Shown: one piece after another, positions 1 through 12,489 of the stretch | Position numbering within the stretch: the stretch's first letter is position 1 | Layout of the letters: each line of letters opens with the position of its first letter | Assembly: GCA_025766275.1 (NCBI GenBank) | Contig: JAFKAC010000005.1 | Location: forward strand, 1,736,001-1,800,000 | Source: Lactarius indigo | Lineage: Eukaryota > Basidiomycota > Agaricomycetes > Russulales > Russulaceae | Length of the DNA: 64,000 bases | Direction: 5' to 3' | Notes under the pieces: model-generated | What the model saw: only the letters and a program-made list of their open reading frames with translations | What the model was told of the DNA's origin: nothing | The model's database searches: none | Made by a program: the position numbers and the translations under genes

Positions 1-154
1 ACACAGCTGTACGAAGCTCTCAGGTCCCGATCCGCTCGGCACGCTCAGCACACAGGCGCTATTCTTGTGTATTTGGTTTTTGACACGACGGCCGAACTCG
101 CTTGCGGGTCCAAGTCAGCTGGTTTCATCGTTTCGGCCCGGCAATCTCTGTCCA

Positions 155-164
155 TTTATAAAAC
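155..164 (+). promoter_or_regulatory. TATA box of egt1
   Basis: A TTTATAAAAC element lies about 50 nt upstream of the egt1 start codon at 210. It is the only TATA-like element in the 209 nt before the gene. Core-promoter assignment is by motif and position only. Confidence 0.5.
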
Positions 165-209
165 ACCAAGCCAACTACGGATCTTGCGATTGTAAACTCC
201 TCCATCACC

Positions 210-3200
210 ATGTCTGCGCGTATCATCGATGTACGCTTGAACGATAAAGTTTCCAACGGTGAAGCCAACATCCGTGATGATGTCATCAAAGGTCTCTCGC
301 GGCCTAATGGTCAAAAGACTCTCCCAACGCTCTTGCTTTATGATGAGGAGGGCCTCCGCATTTATGACGAAATTACCGTCCGTGCCGACGAGTATTATTT
401 GTTCTCCGCTGAAGAGAACCTCCTCAAGAGTCACGCAAACGAGATTGTTCAAATTATGCACAATCGACCTGAATGTGATGGCTACGGACCTGTCGAGAGC
501 GTTGTGCTCGAGCTCGGCGCTGGGTGAGTCCTTATAATTATTGTTTTCCTCCGGGCATACAGTACACGCTGGAACGACTTCGGTGTTCACCCTTTGCTCC
601 CGTGACTTCCCTTAATGGGTTCATTTACTCACCCTGTCACTGAGGTGCCAGGGGTTCTGCGAAAGTAATGCCATAGGTGGTTCTGCGCCATCTTCATGGC
701 TTCATATATTGAGGATAAGCGCGACCATGCATGGAAACTGTCTCATTTTCACCCCATTATTTCCATCAATTGTTTTCGCTGACGCCGGTTTGCGTTTGGT
801 ATAAAACAGTGCCTTGCGCAAGACATCCCACATCCTCTCTGCACTCTCAAAGTTAGTGCCTGAGAAGATGTCTCCTGCACCTATCACCTATTATGCACTC
901 GACCTCGAGCAACGCGAACTCGGACGTACCCTCGATCAACTAGCGGCATCGCCCGTTGGGCCCGAGATACAAGATAAAGTCGACGCCCGTGGCCTTTGGG
1001 GCACGTATCAAGGCGGACTCAAGTTTGTCGAGGAAGGTGGCTTGCGTGGTCGCAATACCGCTGTGGCGGCGGCAGCCCGTGTCCGTTCCTTGAGCGCTGA
1101 TAGCGCCGCCACTCAACCGTCGTCGCCGTCCTCATCGGAGCGAGACTCCGTCGAGACATCACTCTCGACTCCAGACATAGCGGCCCTCGAGACACCGTTA
1201 CACGTACTGTTTTTGGGATCCTCACTCGGAAACTTCTCTCGGGGTGAAGATGCCGCGTTCCTGAAGGCGCTTCCATTACGCGCAGGAAAGGGTGACACAC
1301 TACTCATTGGCCTTGATCATGGGATCGATGGTGCCCGCATAGAACGCGCATACAATGACCGGGCGGGTATCACCCGACGCTTCATCCTCAATGGGCTCAA
1401 AGGCGCTGGTAGGGCACTGGGAGATGAAAACCTTTTTGCGCCAGAGAAGTGGGAGTACGTTGGCCGCTATAATGCGAACGAACGTTAGTCGTTGCTTCCA
1501 ATGTCGACTTGCGTAAGATGGCTGACAGCTGTGAATTTAATGTGGTTTAGGTCGCCATGAGGCGTTCTATCGTTCGCGCGCCGCGCAGATGGTGCGCGAT
1601 CCCCAAACCCAAACCGAGTTAGCGTTCCTTGCGGATGAGCTCGTGAATGTAGAACAGTCGCTCAAGGTTTGCTCTGTTAATTTATCCCCATCCGTACCTG
1701 GACTCACAGGCACCGACTTTTGTGCCCTAGTACACTGAAAGGGACACCCATAGACTTTTCACGGAAGCCAATTTGCGCCCATTGAGGCGTTGGGTCGATG
1801 CCGACTCGGGTTATTCCCTTTGGCTCCTCGAACGACCACCATTCAACTTCCGACTCTTGCAGTCCCCGGCCTCGGTATTATCGAATACACCGTTTGGCGT
1901 CCCGGATCTTCGGGACTTCCAAGAGATGTGGGCGGCATGGGATTTCATTACACAAAAGATGATCCCCGAGTCGATGATGTTCGAGAAACCAATCGATTTA
2001 AGGCACATTTGCTTATTCTATACTGGCCACATTCCGACGTTCTTTGACATCCACCTTTCGAGACTATTGGGCGAACCGCATACTGAACCTGAATATTTCA
2101 AGGTTCGTCTGATTCTCACATGACCTTTGACGATATCCTCACCCACCACACAGAACATCTTCGAACGCGGTATTGATCCGAATGTGGACGATCCTACTGA
2201 GTGTCACGTAGGTGGCTATTAGTTGTACTCAGTTCTGAGCCCTCATGAAACAACAGCCACACTCGGAAGTTCCTCAGAAAGACGAGGACTGGCCGTCTTT
2301 CGCAAGCATCCTAGATTTTCAGAAGCGAGTGCGTGCTCGATTGGAGAATCTTTTTGAAGAATTGGAGTCTGGACGGCGTCCGTTGACGCGGAAAGTGGCA
2401 CGAGTGCTGTTCATGGGACTCGAACATGAAGGTCTCCACGCTGAGGTTAGGATTTCTCGCCTCTGTGCTTGAGTTGGTTCAAACGGGATTCGCAGACGCT
2501 GCTCTATATGCTTTTGCAACGTGCGGGGACGGGCACTATTCCACCTTCCGCAAGTGGGTTTGCTACCCCTACTTGGGAATCCCTCGTCAGTGCTTGGAAC
2601 ACTGCTCCAACCCCTTCTGAGTCCGCTGTCACACTTGGACCGGCGACAATTGAGCTTGGGCACGATGACTTCGAGGCTGACGATACGTCCCTGGAAGTAA
2701 AGGACCATGAGTTGGGATGGGACAACGAACACCCGCGACGCCAGGTCGACGTGGGCAAATTCCGGATCGAGTGGCGCCCAGTCACTAATGGTCAATTCTA
2801 CGAGTTTTGGAAAGAGGCTGGAGGGAAGGTGTCGATGCCGAAGTCTTGGGTTATGGACGGTGACAACACTATGGTAGGCAATTTGCTCACGACTTTGGCC
2901 ATAGTCAAGTCGCTTACATTACACGCGATTGCCTAGGTCCGCACTCTCTATGGGCCGGTTCCGATGAAGATTGCCCACCTCTGGCCTGTCGTCACTGACT
3001 ACAACAGCCTTTCCGCTTATGCTACCGTTCGTGGTGGTCGCCTGCCCACGGAGCCCGAACTCCGACTCTTCTATGACAAGTTCGAGAGTGGCTACGAAGG
3101 TGGAAGGAATGTCGGGTTCCGCAACTGGCACCCTGTTCCGTGAGTACCTCCCCCGTCTTTTACATCTTGTCTGGTGTCCTGACGTCTTGGGTGAAACGCG

Positions 3201-3531
3201 CAGCGCGACGACGGGCGGAGAAGGTGGGGGACAGGGGCACAATGGTGGGGTGTGGGAGTGGACGTCGACGATGTTTGACAAGCACGAAGGATTCGAGACA
3301 TCCACGTTATACCCCGGATACTCAACGGACTTTTTTGACACGCACCACAATGTTGTGGTACGTAAATCCGTTTTTGTTATTGATTGACTTGCTCACGCTA
3401 TTACAAAGCTTGGGGGGTCGTATGCGACGATTCCGCGGATCGCGGAACGTCGCACGCTACGCAATTGGTACCAACGTAACTATGCGTACGCGTGGATCGG
3501 TGGCCGAGTTGCATACGATATGAAGGAGTAA
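210..3531 (+). CDS. egt1: Ergothioneine biosynthesis protein 1 (Egt1)
   Basis: Bifunctional fungal enzyme that trimethylates histidine to hercynine and then joins it oxidatively to cysteine as a sulfoxide, on the way to ergothioneine. Ten exons join in frame: 210-523, 810-1483, 1551-1666, 1731-2102, 2154-2207, 2257-2445, 2496-2873, 2937-3139, 3204-3357, 3409-3531, giving 858 aa, the usual fungal Egt1 length. The N-terminal part is an EgtD-like SAM methyltransferase, with the glycine motif ELGAG near residue 103 and a second motif LGSSLGNF. A DinB-type segment follows, with the iron-binding H-x3-H-x-E motif (HEGLHAE, residues 567-573, at the end of exon 6). The C-terminus is an FGE-sulfatase/sulfoxide-synthase domain with GGVWEWT in exon 9. 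A TATA box sits 50 nt upstream of the start. All introns are GT-AG. No defect was seen. Confidence 0.93.
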
Positions 3532-4500
3532 AGTGGCTGATTGGCAACGACCGGAAATCTAAGAGGCGAAGAGAAGTACTCCAAATTGTATTTGTGATTG
3601 TTACTGGTGTCGCCGGCGCTTGAAAGCTGCTGGCAAATTGTCTTGACTATATGGTGAATGAGTATCCGCTCGTGGTGGAGCTGGCACCACATCTTTGTTA
3701 CTGTGGCACCTTTGACTGCGTGGAATGCAGGCATATGTACTGCCCTGGGATACTAGTACGACGATACCGTGTGACATATAACTTGACGTCCCGGTCCGGT
3801 TCCTAGCCACACATTCAATCCGTGCTACCATGGGTGCCATTTGCAACGTCAGTCGGTGTTGCCTTGTTCGTCAAGAACGGACAACACGTGCGCCTAGGCC
3901 TGCGACAAAGTGACAGTGCCATCACGGTAAGTCCTAATCGAGGCCTAATAGTCTAACCGCCGGCGAGTGCCCTGCACTGGCATGTGAAAACCCGGTGTTG
4001 TGGTCAAGGCAGAGACATCAGTGCATGGGTCGCCGGGACACTCGGCTCATCTAAGGTCTAGAGGCATATGGACTCGGAAAATTTGGCCCTAATTGAGCCC
4101 GCATTCACAACCCACCTATTACCTCCGAGCAGGAGCATGCGTGGCAGCAACTTTCCCTGAAAACCAGTCCGATTGTGGCGACCGTCCCAATTTGGTACCA
4201 GACCGGGGCCGTCGCTACTTTCTCAGGTTGCCGTGTTGGTAACCATTGTCGATCGGCCGTCTCTAAAGGTTTAAGCTTTTAGACATCACGTTCCAAAACT
4301 TTAGCTCTGCGAAATCCGCCGTGAACAGCTGATTCGTACCGTAGCCAAACAGATGTTATAGTGGCCAAACCGTACCATGACCGAACCGAAGGTAAGGACA
4401 TAACCCGAACCCAACACGGAACCCGTGACCATACCATAGGATCAGTAGACCACATCATACGTCACGGTGCATAGCCCTAGCAGGACTATAGGAACACCCT
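3532..4500. other. Intergenic, convergent 3' ends of egt1 and NmrA-like gene
   Basis: No reading frame here looks like coding sequence, and no RNA gene or repeat was recognised. The stretch lies between the convergent 3' ends of egt1 (+) and the NmrA-like gene (-). Confidence 0.5.
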
Positions 4501-5711
4501 TTAAATTCTCTTCTGCAACGACTTCCCATCTGCCACAATCTTCAAAACTGGATCCTTGCGGAGCGTACCATCGTATTTATTTTCGATCATCCACCTCTCC
4601 AGTGTGTATCCGTTGGGGTTTATCTTCCGGACCCAGTCCATGTCACGCTTGTTCAAGTCGTCTCTGTAGGAGTTCCACCAGCCGATAAAGTTCTCCGCCC
4701 AAGAAGTCGAGCCTGGTGCCCCCTCGACCGCGACCGGCTTTTCGGCGCCCTCCATGTGCGAGACCCACTCTTCGGGCGTCTCGCGATTGTAAACTGCCTT
4801 GTGCCCCGTCACCTTGGTAAATGTCGCGACGAGGTGCTCCCAGCCAACCCACTCGCTCGCGATCTCCAGGTTCTTTCCGGATGTCTCGGCGCGGTGGTCG
4901 AACGTGTACCGAGCGAAGAAGCCGATGTCCGCGAGTGCGACCATGGGCATGTGCCCGTCGCCGATAGGGGCGTTAAACACGAATGTGCCGTCCGCGCGCT
5001 GGATGGGGCCAAATACATCCTGCGAGAATAAATCGTCGTGAGTGCGTATTCCCTTTGGTACGAGTTCTGCACAACCCACAATATGCAGCATATCCATGTA
5101 GGGCCCGGTGGTTACTACCGACCAGGAGAGATCCGTGTCGCTGACCACAGATGGTTGCTGGGCGAGCCACTCGGTAACGCGACCCTTTGCATCGAGGTGT
5201 TCACACCTATACTTCTGGTCATACCCTCCTTTCTGAGCCATGATTCAGTACTCAAGTGTGAAATATGACGGGTTGCAGGAATTCACCTTCAAACTGTAAT
5301 CGAGGCCACTCCAAACGTAGTGGCGCAGAGACTTTGTCTGCTTCGCGAGTTCAAAGATGCGCAAGCCAGCATAGATCTCACGTTGCTCGCCGATGGTAAA
5401 ACCATCGATATTGATCCAAGCGCCGTACGCGCCATCGAGCGCTGCAGCTACGGACGCTAGATCACTTATGTCACCTGTGCGCAATCCATTTAGCCTCATA
5501 GTAAGTACGCGCCGATTCGTGATGACCTACCCCTGAAGACCTGGACTCCCTGCTCGCGCAGGCTGATTGCGTGTTTACTCTCCGGGTCACGTGAGAGTGC
5601 CCGGACGGCGTAAGGTGACGGGGTGCCGTCTTCCGAGGGTGCAAGCAAGCTGTTGACCACTGCGCGGCCTTGGGCACCTGTCGCTCCAAGTACGAGTATG
5701 AGTTTTGACAT
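4501..5711 (-). CDS. NmrA-like family NAD(P)-binding protein
   Basis: A Rossmann-fold protein of the NmrA/HSCARG branch of atypical short-chain dehydrogenases. Members sense or use NAD(P)(H), and some regulate transcription factors. Three exons (5711-5531, 5474-5287, 5232-4501) give 366 aa. The N-terminus has the dinucleotide-binding G-x2-G-x2-G motif in LGATGAQG (residues 8-15). A typical NmrA segment, FRGDISD, spans the first splice junction. The second exon carries a HYVWSGLD motif, and the last exon the C-terminal substrate-binding half. The start ATG at 5711 immediately precedes the first beta strand (SKLILVLG). Upstream, at 5938-5974, lie two overlapping palindromes that could be binding sites. 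Substrate and partner cannot be deduced. Confidence 0.88.
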
Positions 5712-6868
5712 CTTTTCTTTGTTGACTCGTGCTATTCGTGCCCATCTCTTATACCTGCTCGTTTCGGTGTAGCCGTCCGCAAGCTTAGTCAAGGGAGAGG
5801 GACTCCCCGAGGCCGAAGAGAACGATATCGGCCTTGAGTCCATGGCCGAGTTTGGGCAGTGGGGCTCTAGTTCCCGTTCAAATGCCGTAAGAGTGACTAA
5901 GTGCAATAATGTGATAACTGGGAAGTCACCACTGCTGGTAGCTTACTCAGTAAGCTACAGTAAGCCTTACTGTAATGATGACAGAGACCCAGCTACCCTC
6001 TCGTCATGAGAGCAACTTTGGAGAAAGTGGAAAACCATGTGCTTGCAGGAGAGCTGCGAACACCGGCTAAGGTTGTGTGTGAGTTTGACCAAGTGTAAGT
6101 GGGATGTCTCTACCGTTTTTTTTTTAACCATGTTTATTCCGGGACAGTACAGAGAGTACAAGACCGGTCCCCGACTCCCTACAGAGTGGGATTTAGAAAC
6201 GAGAGGTAGGTAGGTGCGTAAGAGTAAATGAGTGTAAAAGTGCGGCCACCTCCCAGAGGAAGCCGAAGGTAAAGAAGTAGCATACCGTACAAGGAAAGAC
6301 TAACGGCAGAGGAGCGATAGGGGATTAAACGTATTAAACATCTGCGTGCTTACATCATCCGGTGTTGTGTCAATCAACCCTCTGCCCTGCCCCCTCGCCC
6401 GTCCCTCTTGGTAGGGGAAAGGTGACGGCGTTGGGGAGAAATCGGGGATGAGTGAAGCCAGGGTAGAGAGTGTTGCCGTGGAGGCAAGGGGAATTCTGTG
6501 GGTGCCAGCCGGTGAAAACCCGTGGGTGGATAGTGCGAGAAGAGGCGGTAATGGGGCACGACGGCCCTATGAGAAAAGGTGTTTATCAACCCATGCCATT
6601 GTTCTGTAATCTAACGCCATGATGTCTCTACCGTTGGGATGAGGAACAATTACATGTGACTTCATTGAGCCGCTGAGCAGCTCGGGCCAAGAGTCGGACT
6701 CACCACCCAGTAATTATAGAATAGTCGAATCGATAGTAGGTTACTAGCCACATCACATAACAATGAGAATCCAACTCAAACAAGGGGTGTACAATATGCT
6801 CAGTCCACATACAGTAAGTCAGCCAATCCTGGGGATAGATTAGAGTCCAGTCGGGGTTTGCTTGCGCT
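5712..6868. other. Intergenic, with overlapping palindromes
   Basis: Between the start of the NmrA-like gene and the 3' end of the WD40 gene. No coding sequence was recognised. The only structured element found is the palindrome pair at 5938-5974. Confidence 0.45.
5938..5974. promoter_or_regulatory. Two overlapping perfect palindromes
   Basis: Positions 5938-5958 read GTAGCTTACT, one central base, then AGTAAGCTAC: perfect 10-bp arms. Positions 5956-5974 read TACAGTAAG, one central base, then CTTACTGTA: perfect 9-bp arms. They overlap by 3 bases and share an AGTAAG core. They lie about 230 nt upstream of the NmrA-like start codon. They could be operators for a dimeric regulator or a hairpin in a leader transcript. 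The function is inferred. Confidence 0.4.
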
Positions 6869-9178
6869 CTATGATTCGTCCTCGTCATCCTGCGCCTCGC
6901 CTGAAGAATCCACCACGACATCGTGACCGTCATCAGCGTCGTCGTCGTCAGATGGCATTGCTGGTGGTCGGTGTGAGAACAAATCTCGAGTGCCTTCGCG
7001 TTGCAATATCCTGCACGGGCGTGAGCATACAAAGGGCGGTGAAGATAATGGGAGACGAACATATCAAAATATGCAATTGAGCGCGCGTCCTCGCCCATTG
7101 ATTCGTCTACTTCCGTGATGGTACTCAGGCGCATCAGCAACCGCAAGACGGATGGGTCTGTCGGGCTTGGTCCCCCACTTGGTAGCGGCCGCGTGGTGGT
7201 AGGCGTAGGCGGAAGCTCCGGTGCCCAAGGAGCGCTCGGAGTTGGAGAGTGCAAAATAATATGCCGCTCGATACCCGCAGTCGCGATGACTGGGAGTACA
7301 GGGTGAATGAGTGTGGTGTTGACGATGGAGATATGACCTAGGTGGTCGTTCAAATCGAGTTTGGAACGATCAGTAGACGGTAGACATACCACATAGACGT
7401 GTGAGAGGCGTAGAGAGCTCTTTCGGGATGTATTTTTCGCTCGAATAGGATGAGCCCGTGAATGCTGATGGTAGCAAGTCAGGTTGGCTTCAGGGATGGG
7501 ATGAAAAGTCACGTACCGACGGCACCATTTTCTCCTCCGTTTAGCCAGTCATCTGCACCTATTATCTGCCTTTCATTTTCAAGCGTTTCCAAAGCTGGGA
7601 TCTTCCACAGGTACCCCCTGAAATCGTCAGAACCTGATGAATAATAAGCCTCGCCGCCAGTGACTAGTGCGCTTCCACCAAATGATCCATGCTACATACG
7701 TGAGTACATAGACTAGCGAAGCATTTCAAACAAGCCACACCTTCATAGTAGTAGAATCGGAGAACGTCCGCGTATCCTCGGGAGAGGTGCTACCGTCAGG
7801 GAGGTTGCGTCCACTGCAGACTGCCACGGGGTAAGGGTCGGTGAGAGAGTATATGGTTGGGAGCCAGTGCTTTATTGGCCCAGATGTCAAAACGGGATAC
7901 CCCAAAAAGTCCCTTTATACCCACAAGGAAGGCGACACCGAGTTTGGTACCTAGTATAGAATGGGCAGGTTAGGGTACGGTTACGACGGTGTCATCGGAA
8001 CTCGCCGTCGGGATCCCAGGTAATGCTGCTTGCCTCAGGTCTGATGTAGTGGGCGACAGATCTCCTTGTTATCCTAGTTACATACTAACCAAATATGAGT
8101 GGAAAGGACGATATTGGGCTGATTGCTGTGCGTCACCTTGAGAACGATACCATCCATTGTCCGTTGGCGAAGGGGTCCAAATGCCATCCGCGTATCGCGG
8201 AGTCGAACATTACCTCGAACATCACTAGTAGCAAATAGATGTTCCATGCGTGGGTGGAAAAAGGCGCCAGAGAACTCGGCTGCCTGCTGCAAGGTCCCCT
8301 GTGCGCGGGTCATACGTGACTCAGCGCGGCCATCGTGAAGCATGACACAGCCATCTTCGCTGACGCGTATCCTAAGGGGGCTTCAAAGCGAGACGAATTT
8401 CTAGCACCCACCTCGCACTCATGAAGATTTCATCCTGATAGGGATGGCACGACACGCTCCGGATGAAATCCTACGTGTATCTTCAGCGTCCGACGCTAGT
8501 GGCCGATAGCAACACCGACATTGTGCTGGGTGTAAGCTTGCACTGGGCCGTCACCGTCCAGGCAGTTGGAAGTATAGCGAGTCAAATCATACTTGAGGAT
8601 TTTATCGTCTGCACCGCCGCTGGCATGAGATCAATACGGCAATGACGCACTATGTCAAGACGGAGAGCGCACGAGTAGACATATTGATTTGACGAGGAAA
8701 ACGCGACAGTGAATACATTGGACTTGCATGATATCAGTAGCTGGCACGCAGACTGTACATCAAGGACTGACCACGGGCCCACTGAACGAGCAAGACGGTG
8801 CAATCAGGTCCTCTTGATGCAAATCCCATAGCTTGACCACGCGGTCTGTTTGCATATCAAGTTGTCCGTACGGCCTTCTTTTCATAGGAGGAATAAAAGA
8901 CTCACCATCACCGGCACTCGCTAACCACCTCCCATCGCCCGGAGAGAACGCCAGAGCATTAACACACGAATTGTGTCCAGTGAGTTTCCTGTTTAGCCGA
9001 GTTCAGGGGGCGGAAAAGGTACTGATGATAAGATGGTTCTCATCACTCAACGGTACCTCGAATACGGGAAGCCTTCGGCAAAGTAACTCGAAAACATCAT
9101 CTGTCTGGCTTTTTGCTGACCTGCTGGATCGAGAGAGCGAAAGGAGGCAAAAACGCGCCGTGGGTAGACTGACGACAT
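6869..9178 (-). CDS. WD40 repeat protein, DCAF (DDB1-CUL4 associated factor) type
   Basis: A beta-propeller protein resembling DCAF5-class substrate receptors of CUL4-DDB1 ubiquitin ligases. Fourteen exons: 9178-9057, 8988-8906, 8845-8772, 8722-8673, 8619-8520, 8470-8412, 8359-8137, 8084-8006, 7950-7925, 7869-7741, 7691-7517, 7464-7390, 7337-7061, 7010-6869, giving 537 aa. WD repeat signatures seen include LTGHNSCVNALAFSPGDGRW then DDRVVKLWDL, SVSCHPYQDE then SEDGCVMLHD, LFATSDVRGNVRLRDTR, SGSDDFRGYLWKIP and LCGHISIVNT. The C-terminus is acidic (DDDDADD and QDDEDES). Intron 8 (7951-8005) uses a GC donor, needed to keep the frame. The ATG at 9178 is used because the longer frame would run into the divergent AVL9 gene. 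The WD40 identity is firm; the DCAF role is inferred from sequence resemblance. Confidence 0.85.
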
Positions 9179-9288
9179 TAGATGGGCAACATGACCGTTG
9201 TGGACTGGAGAGTCATTCGAGATCCAAGCGTTGCACGTGCCAGTAACCGCATCAGTGTGCGTCTCCAGGCGAGCATACACTCTCTTCC
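9179..9288. promoter_or_regulatory. 110-bp divergent promoter with a CACGTG E-box
   Basis: Only 110 bp separate the start codons of the WD40 gene (-) and AVL9 (+). The palindrome GCACGTGC at 9233-9240, in the middle, contains a canonical CACGTG E-box of the kind bound by bHLH factors such as Cbf1. Shared regulation is inferred from spacing. Confidence 0.45.
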
Positions 9289-12200
9289 ATGTCTTCCGAC
9301 AACGACAATCATGATAACGACCGTCACCATTCGGGGCATGGCCTGACTCTCGATTTACAAGGTGCCCTTGCAGCTCACGACTATGATACGGACACCGCCT
9401 CTCAGCACTCAATATCCTTCACCTCCCCTGCTGCCTCTACCTCTACCTCACCCCATCACTCGCCCCAACTGCCTACATTTTCTACTACCGACACGTCACG
9501 TCGCCAGTCACGTCCTTACACCATCTCGACCGAGAGCTCAGACGACCTTGATGATGCCAGCCTATTTACCGGTCACACCAGCTCGGTCACTTCTCCTGGG
9601 GAGTCTGTGCTTGACCATGACGAAGGTGCGAAGCAAGTACCCCCAACTCCACTGCCGGCAGCTTTGGAGCGCAACGCGTATCCACCGGCGCAACCATGGA
9701 GTCCCGGGCGCTCGTCCGTGGCTTCGTTTGCGACTAGCACTTCTTCGTATTCCAAGAAGGCTAGACCAGAGAGCTTGCTAATAGATCCGCCCAAAGGACC
9801 ATTGATTCTTGGAATCGCACTTGTGGATTTCAATCATCAGGTTTGTTCTCTTAACCTTGGTCTGGAAGGCGTTGTCCATAACTTAGCACGTGTAGGTCGG
9901 CCCCCGAATCCAATTTTCTGTCGGGAGCATCTTCGACGACGAGGAAATAAACAAGATCCTACCATTTTTGGCCCTCCCTGATGGTGCTCATCTTGTACGT
10001 CAATAAAGCAGCTGTTCAAGTCGTCTAAGTTATAAGCGTACCTCGTGACGCCTAGGCTACGGAAGATTATTCATACTTCCACCTCGTCCCCAGCGTTCCG
10101 AATCCGAGTACAATATTCGGCATATCGTAGGGCCATTTGCGCATGTTTCAATACCAGATCATTTGACATGCGTCTAGATGCAATCGCCAAATTGCGACTT
10201 CGTCTCTCCTTGTCAAAGAAGTGGACATGACGCGCTCGACGGTACAGAAAGCGGTTGTAGTTCTTGCGTCCGGACCCGTATTTGGACCTATCCGCGATCG
10301 TCTGGGCGTCGTCACTTTGGCGCTCTTTGAACAGAAGTAAGCGTACGCTCGCGCAAGACCGCGGGTTTCTGATGTTGTTCAAGGGACTTCACGAGTACGG
10401 ATCTACTCGTCGAGTTTTACCAGTCGCTTCAGGGCTCTCTACGGAGTCAGCTTACGGAGAGTGGTCTTTATATGGGTATGTGTCCTCCCTTTTGTTATGC
10501 GAAACCGTGTTAATAGCTCACGTAGGGACGTCCCTGTGAGTGATACCCTGTCATTTCCTAGAATCTGCCTTCATTGGGCTGTAGTCGCGAGTTGGTTCAT
10601 GAATTCCGTCATCGTGCCCTAGTCCTTGTCAAGGCGCTAATTTTGCAGAAGAAGGTCAGCTCGCTGATCACTTCCCTTCGACGACGTGTTCAGCGCTAAC
10701 GTCGAACTAGATTATGTTTTACGGACACCCAGTCGAACGTTTATGTACATATCAATACTCCTTAATATCCCTCATACCGGGTAAGTCCGCTCGGGACTCT
10801 CGTTGCATAGCCGCTCACAGAAGTCCTCAGGCCTTCTTCAAAACTTGCAGGACTCCGGCTCACCTCCCTTGGCCACTCGAGCGCCAACTCTTTCCCAACC
10901 GACATCACTACGGACGTCGGATCGACGAAGTTTACTGGCTTACCTCGGCCTTCCGTTGGACCTATTTGGCAAGGTGGTTGTTTACCTAAGCAAGTTTTGC
11001 GGTGTCTCATGTCGCTCCATATCCAGGACGCGTTCTTCCAACCTTACCTCCCGCTGCAACAGCTTGACCTCATCAAGTCCCAAACACGTTCCTTCCTCTG
11101 CGGGAGCACGAACGCAATCGTTCGCCAGCAGAGTGATATCGAATTACTTGTTGATATTGAAACATGTTCCATCGAGTTTAGAGACCCTAAGATCGAGCGC
11201 GCCGTTGCCCTTACTCCCGCTGACAGAAAGTGGGTTGACGAGATCGTTAAGGACGTGAACGACACATGGGACACGGGGGACATCGGTATGCGGTGAGTCC
11301 CTATTTTATTGGGCAGTGCTCGTCATTGAACGTGAATGTGGCAAGGAGGTTCAAGGGCAGTGATGATTATGTGCGAATCAAGGTGGGTGCGCCAACCTGT
11401 ATATGTGAAGTGGTGCTAAGGCCGCGGGTTTAAGTTTGAGGAATACATTTCTGCGGCACTCGCTTCTGTCAAATACGGCGATTTCCTTGCGAAAGGGGAC
11501 AGCAGTGGAGTTCTCATAACTCCCGGATCTGGTTTGGCCTTTTCTCGCATGTTGGCCATCATTCCGTTGATTTTCTCCTTGCCGTTCAGGTGGGGATTCG
11601 AATGCACTACAAGACTTCAACCCAGTTTGGATCGCCGAATTTAGACGTACAAATGCGTTTGACGTCTGGCGGCGGGTGACGGACCCAATGTTGTTCGACA
11701 TTATCGAGCCACGGTACATCTCTTGCTTCTATTCCTATCGCCTTACTCATCGCCGATAGGCATCCCTGTAACGAGAAGCCCAGTGCGATATCTGACATCA
11801 CACTCCGCCTCTCGGAAGGTATTCAAGACCTTAAACTTGAACAGCAACTCGCACCCACACGTGAAGCGATCTCGCGTACGATTAATGCAGGCTCCGCGAA
11901 CTTCTTCAAAGCAGTCGAAGGAGTTAGAGGCAAATTTATGCAGCGATCTGGGTCGACCACCTCTGTTGGCAGTGCGAGCACTAGCTCAGGCACAGTGATC
12001 TCGAGTTCAGAGATCCCGGACGGCAGCGCGCTCATCACTACACCACCCACCCAGCCTGCACCCACTCCTGCAGGCGTTGATCCAACGACAATCCTCTCCA
12101 AGGAACGTTTGAGCGGGTGGGGTGCCAGTGTCGGGACATTCTTTTCATCGCGGACCTCAAGATTCTCAACTCAGAAGACGACATCGCCGAACGTGAGCGC

Positions 12201-12489
12201 ACCATCCAGCACCACCGGGTCGCCAGTTCCACCGCCGCAGCAACCCCCGTGGGTGCCCAGCCCAAAGGCATCTATATCAGGGTCCACCGGGGATGTCGCA
12301 TCCACTTTGGTCACAAAGACGCCACCGCCAGGACCGGCGTCGGCTGTGGACTTGAGCGAGAAAACGCCGCAGGGGCCTGGATTTCGCCTCGGTGGGGACG
12401 CAGAGAGTCAAGTGCTTCACGAGCACGAGCACGAGCGTGAGCAGGGTGGTGACAGCGATGAGGAACCATCGTTTGGTGTTGCGCTATGA
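9289..12489 (+). CDS. avl9: AVL9 family protein (DENN-related, late secretory traffic)
   Basis: AVL9 is a DENN-related protein acting in exocytic transport from the Golgi. Fourteen exons: 9289-9840, 9896-9994, 10056-10126, 10178-10336, 10384-10475, 10526-10535, 10585-10654, 10711-10780, 10831-10973, 11027-11292, 11349-11382, 11435-11531, 11590-11713, 11760-12489, giving 838 aa. A disordered Ser/Thr/Asp-rich leader of about 160 residues precedes the conserved core. The core opens with LGIALVDFNHQVGPRI and continues with EDYSYFHL, FGISCNRQI and FYGHPVERLC, then QPYLPLQQLD and WRRVTDPMLFDIIEPR. The tail is Ser/Pro-rich. Exon 6 is a 10-nt microexon encoding GTSL across its two junctions; without it the frame breaks between YMG and RELVHEF. 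Divergent from the WD40 gene. Confidence 0.92.

Noticed and set aside
9179..9412. Longer N-terminus for the WD40 gene
   Set aside because: It would overlap the AVL9 coding region on the other strand. The ATG at 9178 gives a complete propeller model.
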